DNA of 64,000 bases, taken from the NCBI RefSeq assembly GCF_006874465.1, contig NZ_VIRL01000008.1:62001-126000 (forward strand). Reading direction: 5' to 3'. Shown piece after piece: positions 7,265 to 15,300 of this stretch. Numbering within the stretch: the first letter of the stretch is position 1; every line of letters begins with the position of its first letter. The position numbers and the translations under genes are program-made. The stretch comes from Microbispora bryophytorum (GTDB lineage: Bacteria; Actinomycetota; Actinomycetes; Streptosporangiales; Streptosporangiaceae). The notes under the pieces were generated by a model. The model searched no databases. It saw nothing but the letters and a program-made list of their open reading frames with translations, and was not told the DNA's origin.

Positions 7265-8845
7265 GTGAGCGCACCCACGCTGCCGGAGGCCGGGCCGAAA
7301 AGCCAACGGCAGGTACTCGAAGCGCTGAGCGGGCTGCTCCTCGTCCTGTTCATCGCGATGATCAGCAGCACGATCGTGTCGGTCGCGCTCCCCCAGATCA
7401 TCGGTGCGCTGAACGGCACCCAGTCGCAGTACACCTGGGTGGTCACCGCGGCGCTGCTCACCACGACCGCCTCGACCCCCATCTGGGGCAAGCTCGCCGA
7501 CCTGTTCAGTAAGAAGCTGCTGATCGAGGTCGCCATCGGCATCTTCCTTGTCGCCTCGTTCGCCTGCGGTTTCGCCCAGAGCACCCCGATGCTGATCGCC
7601 TTCCGCGCGGTCCAGGGCCTGGGCATGGGCGCCCTGCAGATCCTGGTCCAGGTCGTCATCGCCGCGATGATCCCGCCGAAGGAGCGCGGCAAGTACAACG
7701 GATACCTCGGCGCGGTCATCGCCGTGGCCACGGTCGGCGGCCCGCTGCTCGGCGGTCTGATCACCGACACCTCGTGGCTCGGCTGGCGGTGGTGCTTCTT
7801 CCTGCCGATCCCGTTCGCACTCGTCGCCCTGGTCGTCCTGCACCGCACGCTCAACGTGGCGTCCATCCGCCGTCCGGAGACCTCGGTCGACTACGTGGGC
7901 GCCCTCCTGATCGCGATCGGCGTGAGCGTCCTGCTGGTCTGGGTGACGTTCGTCGGCAACTCCTTCGACTGGATCTCCTGGCAGACCCTCGCCATGGTCG
8001 GCGCCGCGATCGTGCTGCTGGTCCTGGCCGTGTGGGTCGAGACCGTGGTCCGGGAGCCCGTCGTCCCTCTGCACGTCGTGCGGCGGCGGGTGCCCGCCCT
8101 CGCGATCCTGGCCAGCCTGGCCGTGGGCATGGCGATGTTCGGCGGCGCCGTCTTCCTGGGGCAGTACTTCCAGATCGGCCGCGGCTACAGCCCCACCGAG
8201 GCGGGCCTGCTCACCATCCCGATGATGTTCGGCGTCCTCGTGTCGTCCACGATCTCGGGGCGGATGGTGTCCCGCAGCGGACGGGTCAAGCCGTACATCC
8301 TGGTCGGCTCGATCGTGCTCACGCTCGGCTTCGCGGCCCTGTCCGCAGTCGACCACGAGACCTCGCTGGTCCTCGTCGGCGCGGGGATGCTGGTGGTCGG
8401 GGTCGGCGTCGGCATGTCCATGCAGAACCTCGTCCTGGCCGTGCAGAACACCGTCCCCCTGCGTGAGCTGGGCGCGGCCAGCGGCGCCGTCACGTTCTTC
8501 CGCTCGCTGGGCGGCACGATCGGCGTCTCGATCCTCGGCGCGGTGCTGGCGAACCGGGTCACCGAGAACATCGTCGCGGGCCTCGCGAAGGCCGGCATCC
8601 AGCCGGCCGGGCTGCAGGATGGCGGCACCCTCAACATCAAGGCGATGCCCGAGCCGATCCGCAGCGTCGTGCGCGCCGCCTACGGCGACGCCACCGGCCA
8701 CATCTTCCTCATCTCGGCCTGCATCGCGGTCGTCGGCGTCCTCGCCGTGCTGTTCCTCCCGCAGGTGCGGCTGCGCGACAGCGTCGACCTGGCCGAGCCG
8801 GCCGCCGCCGGATCGGACGCGCCCGCCTCGGCCGAGCCCCGCTGA
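7265..8845 (+). CDS. MDR family MFS transporter, DHA2/EmrB-QacA type
   Basis: A 526-residue exporter with about 14 transmembrane helices, the DHA2 hallmark. It probably uses the proton gradient to expel drugs or other hydrophobic compounds. Motifs include VALPQIIGALNG after TM1, WGKLADLFSKK (motif A loop) and GPLLGGLI (antiporter motif C-like). The C-terminal tail (ADPAAAGSDAP-like, Ala-rich) is cytoplasmic. GTG start at 7265 with GGAGG seven bases upstream. Divergent from, and presumably repressed by, the TetR at 6562. A strong hairpin downstream ends the unit. The substrate cannot be predicted. Confidence 0.9.
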   Translation: MSAPTLPEAGPKSQRQVLEALSGLLLVLFIAMISSTIVSVALPQIIGALNGTQSQYTWVVTAALLTTTASTPIWGKLADLFSKKLLIEVAIGIFLVASFACGFAQSTPMLIAFRAVQGLGMGALQILVQVVIAAMIPPKERGKYNGYLGAVIAVATVGGPLLGGLITDTSWLGWRWCFFLPIPFALVALVVLHRTLNVASIRRPETSVDYVGALLIAIGVSVLLVWVTFVGNSFDWISWQTLAMVGAAIVLLVLAVWVETVVREPVVPLHVVRRRVPALAILASLAVGMAMFGGAVFLGQYFQIGRGYSPTEAGLLTIPMMFGVLVSSTISGRMVSRSGRVKPYILVGSIVLTLGFAALSAVDHETSLVLVGAGMLVVGVGVGMSMQNLVLAVQNTVPLRELGAASGAVTFFRSLGGTIGVSILGAVLANRVTENIVAGLAKAGIQPAGLQDGGTLNIKAMPEPIRSVVRAAYGDATGHIFLISACIAVVGVLAVLFLPQVRLRDSVDLAEPAAAGSDAPASAEPR

Positions 8846-8846
8846 G

Positions 8847-8896
8847 CCCTGTCCGCCGAACCCTGTCCGCTGAACCCTGTCCCCTGAACCCTGCCC
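8847..8896. repeat. 14-bp tandem repeat after the exporter gene
   Basis: Three copies of a ccctgtccgctgaa-like unit (8847-8860, 8861-8874, 8875-8888) and a partial fourth begin directly after the stop codon. Variation is confined to one or two bases per copy. Confidence 0.75.
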
Positions 8897-8980
8897 CCGG
8901 GTACGGCTTCCCGGATACGGCCCCTGAGCCCGGCCCCCGGGTACGGCTCCCGTCGCGTGAGCGGGAGGCCGTACCCGGGG
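8895..8980. terminator. Strong bidirectional hairpin with duplicated left arm
   Basis: The arm 8935-8952 (ccccgggtacggctcccg) pairs with 8962-8980 (cgggaggccgtacccgggg), leaving one bulged base and a 9-base loop. An almost identical left arm occurs at 8895-8912, so the right arm has two alternative partners. It sits between the convergent exporter and pnkp genes and can end both transcripts. Confidence 0.7.
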
Positions 8981-8990
8981 CCGTCCGGTG

Positions 8991-11477
8991 TCACAGACGG
9001 GGATCGACCGGCTCGGACTCCAGCGCGAGGACGGCGAAGACCGCCTCGTGGATCCGCCACAGCGGCTCGCCCTCGGCCAGGCGCGTCAGCGCCTCCAGGC
9101 CGAGCGCGTGCTCCCGCAGCGCCAGTGACCGCTTCCTGCCGGTGAACCTGCGCCGCAGCACGTCGAGCGACTCCGTGTAGTCGGGGCCGTAGATGATCCG
9201 CAGATACTCACGGCCCCGCACCTTCACGCCCGGCTGCACCCGTCCCTCCTGATGCGCGGCCGGTTTGACCACCATGCCCTCTCCCCCGGCCTCGGTCAGC
9301 GCCGTCCACCACGCGATGGCCGCCTCCCGCTCCTCCGGCGAGTCGAGGGAGACGAACACGTGACGGGTCGGCGTCACGAGCGGCGAGTCCATCAGGCCGA
9401 GCGTCTTCAGGTGCCACTCGTGCGGCTCCTCCACCACCGTCGCCCTGCCCTCGCAGGCGAGGATCTGGAACGGCGCGAGCCGTACGCCGTCGAGGCCCGA
9501 GACCGGCCAGCAGTAACGGGCATAGGCGTCGCGGAACCGGGCAGCGTTGTGGGCACGGCGGCGGGTGCGGTCGAGCAGAGCGCCTACGTCCAGGCCACGT
9601 CCCGCCGCCGACTCCAGCGCCGCGACCGCCTCGGGCAGGGCCACCCGGGCGGCCGCCCCCACCGAGGCGTACTGGTCGCGGATCAGCCCCTCCGCCTTTG
9701 CCGACCACGGCAGCAGCTCGCAGTCGAGCACCACCCAGTCGGTCTCCAGCGCCTCCCACAGCGGCGCGGCCGCCTCGCGCAGCCGGTCCACCAGTTCCGG
9801 CCCGCGCTCGTCGAAGAAGGGCCGCCCGGTGCGGGTGTAGACGCTGCCCGTCGTGCCGTCGGCGACGCCGAAGCGGCGGGCCGCCGCCTCCGGCGTCCGC
9901 GCCAGCACGGCGATCGCCCGCGAACCCATGTGCTTCTCCTCGCACACCACCCGGGTCACCCCCGCCCGCGCGAACTCGTCGAACGCCTCGGCCGGGTGCT
10001 CCAGGAAGCCCTCCAGCGCGGAGGTCTCCGGCGGAGCCATGGTCGGCGGCAGGTAGACAAGCCAGCGGGGGTCCACGGCGAACCGGCTCATGATCTCCAG
10101 CGCGGCGCGGGAGTTCTCCTCCGCGATTCTGATCCGGCCGCCAAACCGCGTCTCCACGAAGCGGGTGCCGTCCACGTCGCCGATGTCCAGCACACCGGGG
10201 TCGCGGGCCGGGGCCGACGCCGCCAGGGGCCGCGTGGGCTCGTACCAGACCTTCTCCGCCGGGACCGAGACGAGCTCGCGCTCGGGGTAGCGCAGGGCGG
10301 TCAGCCGCCCGCCGAAGACCACGCCGGTGTCGAGGCAGATGGTGTTGTTGACCCACTCCGGCTCCGGCACCGGGGTGTGCCCGTAGACGACCATGGCGCG
10401 CCCCCGGTAGTCGTTCGCCCAGGGGTAGCGCACCGGCAGGCCGTACTCGTCGGTCTCCCCGGTCGTGTCGCCGTACAGCGCGAACGCCCGCACCCGCCCG
10501 GAGGCCCGTCCGTGATAGGCCTCCTTGAGCCCCGCGTGCGCGACCACCAGCCTGCCGCCGTCGAGGCGGTAGTGGCTGATGAGACCGTCCATGAACGTCC
10601 TGGCGGCCGCGCGGAACTCCTCCGGCTCGGCGGCGAGCTGCTCCAGCGACCGCTCAAGGCCGTGGGCGACCCGCACCTTGCGGCCGTCGAGGGCCCGCAC
10701 CAGCTTCTGCTCGTGGTTGCCGGACACGCACAGGGCGGTCCCCGCCTCGACCATGCTCATGACCAGCCGCAGCACACCCGGCGTGTCCGGGCCGCGGTCG
10801 ACCAGGTCGCCGACGAAGACCGCCGTACGCCCCTCGGGGTGGACGGCGCCGTCCGGCCCGACCTTCCAGCCGAGCCGCACCAGCAGGGACTCCAGCTCGG
10901 CCCGGCAGCCGTGCACGTCGCCGATGACGTCGAACGGCCCGGTGAGGTGGGTCTTGTCGGTCCACGCCTTCTCGTACGTGACGGTCACGTCGTCGATCTC
11001 GTCGCCGTGCAGCACGTGGACCCGGCGGAAGCCGTCCTTGGCGATCTTGCCGAGCGACCGGCGCAGCTCCTTGCGCTGCCGGGTGATCACGTGGGGGCCG
11101 AAGGCCCGGTCGGGGCGGGCCGCGTTGCGGGCGCGCGCCACCTCCTCCGGCGCGTCGAGCACGATGGCGTCCGCGAGCACGTCGTGAGATCTGGCCAGCT
11201 CGATGAGCTTCCTGCGGGCCTCCCACTGCACGTTGGTCGCGTCCACCACCGTGAGGAGCCCCCGCCGCAGGCGGATGCCCACGATGTGGTGGAGCAGGTC
11301 GAACGCCTCGGGCGTGGCCGTCTGGTCGTTCTCGTCGTCGGCGACCAGGCCGCGGCAGAAGTCGGACGAGACGACCTGCGTGGGCGCGAAGTGCCGGGCC
11401 GCGAACGTCGACTTGCCGCTCCCGGAGATGCCGACGATCACCACCAGCGACAGCTCCGGCACGCTGATCTCGGTCAC
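8991..11477 (-). CDS. pnkp: Polynucleotide kinase-phosphatase-ligase (Pnkp), RNA repair
   Basis: An 828-residue three-domain enzyme. The N-terminal kinase has the P-loop VGISGSGKST. The central metallophosphatase has GDVHGCRAEL, GDLVDRGPDT, GNHEQK and YGHTPVPEPE. The C-terminal adenylyltransferase/ligase-like domain has the nucleotidyl lysine in EEKHMGSRA. With Hen1 it heals and seals RNAs cut by ribotoxins: the 5' end is phosphorylated, the 2',3' phosphate removed and the ends ligated, and Hen1 2'-O-methylates the junction to prevent re-cutting. The GTG start at 11477 overlaps the hen1 stop (GTGA) and has GGAGGGAGGAG upstream, so the genes are translationally coupled. The length fits the family. 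Confidence 0.93.
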   Translation of the reverse strand: MTEISVPELSLVVIVGISGSGKSTFAARHFAPTQVVSSDFCRGLVADDENDQTATPEAFDLLHHIVGIRLRRGLLTVVDATNVQWEARRKLIELARSHDVLADAIVLDAPEEVARARNAARPDRAFGPHVITRQRKELRRSLGKIAKDGFRRVHVLHGDEIDDVTVTYEKAWTDKTHLTGPFDVIGDVHGCRAELESLLVRLGWKVGPDGAVHPEGRTAVFVGDLVDRGPDTPGVLRLVMSMVEAGTALCVSGNHEQKLVRALDGRKVRVAHGLERSLEQLAAEPEEFRAAARTFMDGLISHYRLDGGRLVVAHAGLKEAYHGRASGRVRAFALYGDTTGETDEYGLPVRYPWANDYRGRAMVVYGHTPVPEPEWVNNTICLDTGVVFGGRLTALRYPERELVSVPAEKVWYEPTRPLAASAPARDPGVLDIGDVDGTRFVETRFGGRIRIAEENSRAALEIMSRFAVDPRWLVYLPPTMAPPETSALEGFLEHPAEAFDEFARAGVTRVVCEEKHMGSRAIAVLARTPEAAARRFGVADGTTGSVYTRTGRPFFDERGPELVDRLREAAAPLWEALETDWVVLDCELLPWSAKAEGLIRDQYASVGAAARVALPEAVAALESAAGRGLDVGALLDRTRRRAHNAARFRDAYARYCWPVSGLDGVRLAPFQILACEGRATVVEEPHEWHLKTLGLMDSPLVTPTRHVFVSLDSPEEREAAIAWWTALTEAGGEGMVVKPAAHQEGRVQPGVKVRGREYLRIIYGPDYTESLDVLRRRFTGRKRSLALREHALGLEALTRLAEGEPLWRIHEAVFAVLALESEPVDPRL

Positions 11478-13003
11478 GACCGCTCCTCCCTCCTGCTGAA
11501 GACCGCCATCTGGGTGGGCGGGCCCACCTCGGGGTCGTCCTCGCCGACCGGCCGCACATCGGCCGCGTAGCCGTACGTCTCGCACACGCCCGCCACCCAT
11601 CGGGCGAACTCCGCCCGGCTCCACTCGAACCGGTGGTCGGGGTGGCGGCGCGCCCCCGCGAGCAGCTCGTACCTGACGTTGTGCTCCACGTTGGGCGTGG
11701 TGACGATCACGTGTGCGGGCCGCGCCGTGCCGAAGACCACGCGTTCGAGCGCGGGCAGGCGCGGCGGGTCCACATGCTCGACGACCTCCATCAGCACCGC
11801 GGCGTCGTACCCTGCCAGGCGCGCGTCGGTGTAGGTCAGCGAGCCCTGGAACAGCTCCAGCCTGGCCCGCTTGGCGTCCGGCATCCGGTCGGTGCGCAGG
11901 CGGCGGTCGGCCATCGCGAGCGCGCGGGCCGAGACGTCCATGCCGGCCACCTTGGCGAAGGCCGGGTCGGCCAGCAGCGCCGACAGCAGCTGCCCCGAGC
12001 CGCAGCCGAGGTCGAGCACGGTGCGGGCGCCGACCTCCCGCAGCACCGCCACGACGGCCTCCCGGCGCAGCGTGTTCAGCGGCACCCGCTCCTCACCCGC
12101 CCCGTCACCGGGCTTGTCCTCAGGCTGGTCTCCGGGCTTGTCCTCAGGCTTGTCACCGGGCTTGTCACTGAGGTTGTCACGGGGCTCGTCAGCGGGCCTG
12201 TCATCGGAGACAGCCTCGGCGCCCGGCTCCTCCTCGACCGGCGGGTCCAGGCTCTCCTCCACGTCGTCGCCCAGCTCGGCGAGACGGGCGAAGGCGGCGC
12301 GGGTGAGCGCCCACCGCCGGCCGAGATACCGACGGGTGATCAGGCCCTTGTCCGGATGGCCGGCCAGCCAGCCCTCTCCGGCGCGGACGAGCTTGTCGAC
12401 CTCGTCGCCCGCCAGCCAGTAGTGCTTGGCGTCGTCCAGCACCGGCAGCAGGACGTACAGGTGGTTGAGCGCGTCGGCCAGGCGCACATTGCCGCGCAGC
12501 GCGAGCCGTACGTACCGGGACTCGCCCCACTCGGGGAAACCGGGGTCCAGCGGCACGGCCTCGGCTCCGACCTCCCAGCCCAGCGGCCCGAACAGCCGGT
12601 GCGCGAGATCGGCCCCGCCCCGGCACGGCAGGGCGGGCAGGCCGATCTCCAGGGGAATCGGCCCGTCCGCGAGAGCCTGCCGCGAGGCGCACCGGCCGGT
12701 CCGCGCCGTGCGGAACACGTCGGCGAGCGCCGACGCCAGCAGGGAGGACGCGGCGTACGGCCGGTCGTTGACGTACTGCCCCAGGGAGAAGTCGGGCGAG
12801 GACGAGCCCCTAGAACGGGCCAGCCGCACCGGGTCGATCTCCAGCAGCAGCGCCGCGGTGCACCGATCCTCGCCCGCCTCTGGGTAGAAGACCCGCGCCA
12901 TGCCGGACGACTGCTCGAACTCCTGCACCCGGTCGGGGTGCTTGTGCAGGAGGAAGCCGAGGTCCGTGGCAGGCCGCAGAGTCGTCGAGATCGTGAGGAG
13001 CAC
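11474..13003 (-). CDS. hen1: RNA 3'-terminal 2'-O-methyltransferase Hen1
   Basis: A 509-residue bacterial Hen1. The N-terminal half is the ligase-activating domain (LLTISTTLRPATDLGFLLHK, with FSLGQYVNDRPYAASS). The C-terminal half is the methyltransferase, with the SAM motif TVLDLGCGSGQLL, the metal motif MEVVEHVDPPR, and VIVTTPNVEHNVRYE. Between them (residues ~265-305) is an acidic linker of repeated DKPGDKPED-like units, longer and more repetitive than I would expect. GTG start at 13003. It precedes and overlaps pnkp. Together they are the complete bacterial RNA repair and protection module. Confidence 0.93.
   Translation of the reverse strand: MLLTISTTLRPATDLGFLLHKHPDRVQEFEQSSGMARVFYPEAGEDRCTAALLLEIDPVRLARSRGSSSPDFSLGQYVNDRPYAASSLLASALADVFRTARTGRCASRQALADGPIPLEIGLPALPCRGGADLAHRLFGPLGWEVGAEAVPLDPGFPEWGESRYVRLALRGNVRLADALNHLYVLLPVLDDAKHYWLAGDEVDKLVRAGEGWLAGHPDKGLITRRYLGRRWALTRAAFARLAELGDDVEESLDPPVEEEPGAEAVSDDRPADEPRDNLSDKPGDKPEDKPGDQPEDKPGDGAGEERVPLNTLRREAVVAVLREVGARTVLDLGCGSGQLLSALLADPAFAKVAGMDVSARALAMADRRLRTDRMPDAKRARLELFQGSLTYTDARLAGYDAAVLMEVVEHVDPPRLPALERVVFGTARPAHVIVTTPNVEHNVRYELLAGARRHPDHRFEWSRAEFARWVAGVCETYGYAADVRPVGEDDPEVGPPTQMAVFSRREERS
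12108..12206 (-). repeat. Degenerate repeats encoding the Asp/Lys/Pro linker of Hen1
   Basis: About eight copies of a 12-bp element like CCGGGCTTGTCC or CCAGGCTTGTCC, partly ordered as 24-bp pairs, encode a run of DKPGDKPED-type residues between the two Hen1 domains. The uniform spacing and near identity suggest slippage expansion, so the linker length may vary between strains. Confidence 0.6.
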
Positions 13004-13060
13004 CCGACAAAGTGTGCCGGATGCCCCTTTCGACCGGCTATGGCTTTTCAGGCCTGCGGG

Positions 13061-13129
13061 CTCACACGTGCGAGAGCACCCTTCTCACACGTGCCGCAGC
13101 ACCCTTCTCACACGTGCGGAAGCACCTCG
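13061..13129. repeat. 23-bp triplication at the 3' end of the LLM oxidoreductase gene
   Basis: Three tandem units start at 13061, 13084 and 13107, each ctcacacgtg followed by 13 similar bases (agcaccctt ending in the first two). The third unit is the end of the coding sequence (codons for VLPHV and stop). The first two repeat this end, stop codon included, downstream of the gene. Confidence 0.8.
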
Positions 13130-14025
13130 GCCGCGATCAGCTCCAGGTGCTCCAGGTCGTGCAGGTCGAGAACCTGCAGGTAGAGACGCTCGGCGCCCAT
13201 CTCGGCGAACCGGCCGATCTTGTCCACGATCTCCTGCGGCGTGCCCGCCAGCCCGTTGACACGCAGCTCGTCGACATTGCGGCCGATGCCGGCGGCCCGC
13301 CGGGCGATCTCCGCCTCGTCCCGCCCGGCGCAGATGATCTGCGCCGCCGACAGCAGGACGGTCTCCCGGCCCGCGGCGTCGCACGCCTGCCTGACCCGGT
13401 CGAAGGCCGCGGCGGTGTCCTCGGGAAGGTGGAACGGCACGTTGTACTCGTCGGCGAACCGCGCGACCAGCCGCGGCGTCCGCTTGGCGCCGCCGCCGCC
13501 GATGATGACGGGCGGCCGGGGCCGCTGGGCCGGCTTGGGCAGCCCCGGGGAGTCGGCCAGCCGATAGTGCGCGCCCTCGAAGGAGAACGGCTTGTCCGCC
13601 GCCCACAACCCGGTGACGATCTCGAGCTGCTCCTCCAGGCGCTCGAACCGCTCGCCCAGGGAGGGGAAGGGGATCCCGTACGCCGTGTGCTCCTCCTCGA
13701 ACCAGCCGGTGCCGAGACCCAGCTCCACGCGGCCGCCGCTCATCTGGTCGACCTGGGCCACGCTGATCGCCAGCGGACCGGGCAGCCGGAACGTCGCGGC
13801 GCTCACGAGCGTGCCCAGCCGGATGCGCGAGGTCTCCCGCGCGAGACCGGCCAGGGTGATCCACGCGTCGGTCGGGCCCGGGGCCGGGTCGCCGTCGCCC
13901 ATCCGCAGGTAATGGTCGGACCGGAAGAACGCGTCGAACCCGAGCCGCTCAGCCGCCTGCGCCACCCTGAGCAGATCGTCGTAGCTCGCCCCCTGCTGGG
14001 GCTCGGTGAAGATCCTCAATTTCAT
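13108..14025 (-). CDS. LLM-class F420-dependent oxidoreductase
   Basis: A 305-residue luciferase-like TIM-barrel flavoenzyme, probably using coenzyme F420. It begins MKLRIFTEPQQGASYDDLLR and has the family features FDAFFRSDHYL, RIRLGTLVSAATFR, GGRVELGLGTGWFEEEH and PPVIIGGGG. Many actinobacterial members reduce or oxidise unidentified substrates, so no pathway can be given. ATG start at 14025 preceded by GGACGG. The last codons lie in the third unit of a 23-bp tandem repeat, suggesting a recent local triplication at the 3' end that left the reading frame intact. Confidence 0.85.
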   Translation of the reverse strand: MKLRIFTEPQQGASYDDLLRVAQAAERLGFDAFFRSDHYLRMGDGDPAPGPTDAWITLAGLARETSRIRLGTLVSAATFRLPGPLAISVAQVDQMSGGRVELGLGTGWFEEEHTAYGIPFPSLGERFERLEEQLEIVTGLWAADKPFSFEGAHYRLADSPGLPKPAQRPRPPVIIGGGGAKRTPRLVARFADEYNVPFHLPEDTAAAFDRVRQACDAAGRETVLLSAAQIICAGRDEAEIARRAAGIGRNVDELRVNGLAGTPQEIVDKIGRFAEMGAERLYLQVLDLHDLEHLELIAAEVLPHV

Positions 14026-14117
14026 CCGTCCATTATCCCCGCCCCCGCGACCGCCGCTTGCTAGAGTGCGAGCCGCCTGTGCGTAACGTAGTCACATCAC
14101 AACTCAGGGTGGTGAGC

Positions 14118-15257
14118 GTGGACTCCGCACGTCATTCCCGCGAAGCGGGCCGCCCCTCGCGCTCCCTCGTCTTCCTGGCCTCGGCCGCGCTCGTCGCGGG
14201 CACCGGCGCGGCGCTGTGGGCCCTGCCCGCCGCCCCGACCGGCGGCTGGGCCGCGACGCCCGGGGGCGAGCCCGGGGTCACGGCCGGCGGTGGGACGTCT
14301 CCGGCCTCGCCGGTGCCGGAGACGCTGGTCGCCGCGCGCCAGACCGTCACCTCGCCGGCCCCGCCCGCCGCCGCGCCCCCGGCCGACGAGCCCGCGGCCC
14401 GTTATCGGGGGTTCCTCGACGCCGCCGGTGAGCCGCGCCCGGAACTGCTGCGGGCGGGGGTGCGCTCGTTCGCCATCGGGCACATCGTCGCCGGCCCCGG
14501 CGGCTGCGCTCCCCACTGGGCGGGGGCGCAACCGCGGGGCGGATACTCCGTCACGGCGCGGGTCGACCGGCTGCGGGCCGACGGCCGCGAGGTGTGGGCG
14601 GCGTTCGGCGGGCCGTACGGGCAGGAGCTGGCGGTCACCTGCGAGGATCCGGCCCGGCTGCTCGCCGCCTACCGCCATGTCGTGTCGGCGCTCGACCCTC
14701 CCGGCGTCGACTTCGAGGCCGGTGGGGCGGCCGGCCCCGCCGCCGTCCGCCGCCGCGCCGCCGCCGTCGCCCGGTTGCAGCGCGACGCGCGGTCGCACGG
14801 CCGCTCCCTGCGGGTCACGTTCACCCTTCCCGCCTCCCGGCGCGGCCTGGAGCCCGCCGACCAGGAGATGCTGCGGGCGACCCGCGAGGAAGGCGTGGAG
14901 ATCGAGTCCGTCGGCCTGCTCGTGCCGATCGCCTCCGGCGTCTCGAACCTCCACGACCTGGCCGTCGCCGCGCGGGCGGCGCGCCTCCAGATCGCCACGG
15001 CGCTGGACGTGCCGCCCGACCGGGCATGGCGGCGGATGGGCCTCGCGCCGGTCCTGGCCGGCGCCGGCGACCTCGGCATGGACGAGGCCGGGCGGCTGGC
15101 GGCGTTCCGGGCCCGCAACGGCCTGGGCTGGCTGTCCCTGCGGGGCGCCAGTCCGGCCGACGACGTCGTACGGATCCTGACCCGGCCGTCGCACCCCGAC
15201 GCGGGCGTCGCCCGCCCCGAGGTCGCGCCCGGGGCTCCTCCCGTCCGCCCCCGGTGA
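14118..15257 (+). CDS. Exported GH18-like (chitinase-fold) protein, probably catalytically atypical
   Basis: A 379-residue protein. An N-terminal membrane or signal segment (SLVFLASAALVAGTGAALWA) is followed by a Pro/Ala-rich stretch and then a domain resembling GH18 chitinase-like TIM barrels (RSFAIGHIVAGPGGCAPHW, GREVWAAFGGPYGQEL, VVSALDPPGVDFEAGG). The normal catalytic signature DGxDxDxE appears degenerate here (PGVDFEAGG), so hydrolysis is doubtful and carbohydrate binding is possible. GTG start at 14118 with AGGG eight bases upstream. It sits alone between convergent or divergent housekeeping genes. The fold assignment is moderate and the function unknown. Confidence 0.5.
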   Translation: MDSARHSREAGRPSRSLVFLASAALVAGTGAALWALPAAPTGGWAATPGGEPGVTAGGGTSPASPVPETLVAARQTVTSPAPPAAAPPADEPAARYRGFLDAAGEPRPELLRAGVRSFAIGHIVAGPGGCAPHWAGAQPRGGYSVTARVDRLRADGREVWAAFGGPYGQELAVTCEDPARLLAAYRHVVSALDPPGVDFEAGGAAGPAAVRRRAAAVARLQRDARSHGRSLRVTFTLPASRRGLEPADQEMLRATREEGVEIESVGLLVPIASGVSNLHDLAVAARAARLQIATALDVPPDRAWRRMGLAPVLAGAGDLGMDEAGRLAAFRARNGLGWLSLRGASPADDVVRILTRPSHPDAGVARPEVAPGAPPVRPR

Positions 15258-15300
15258 TCCTTCTCGGCGGCGCCGCGCTCGTCGGGCGAGCGGCGCGGGC

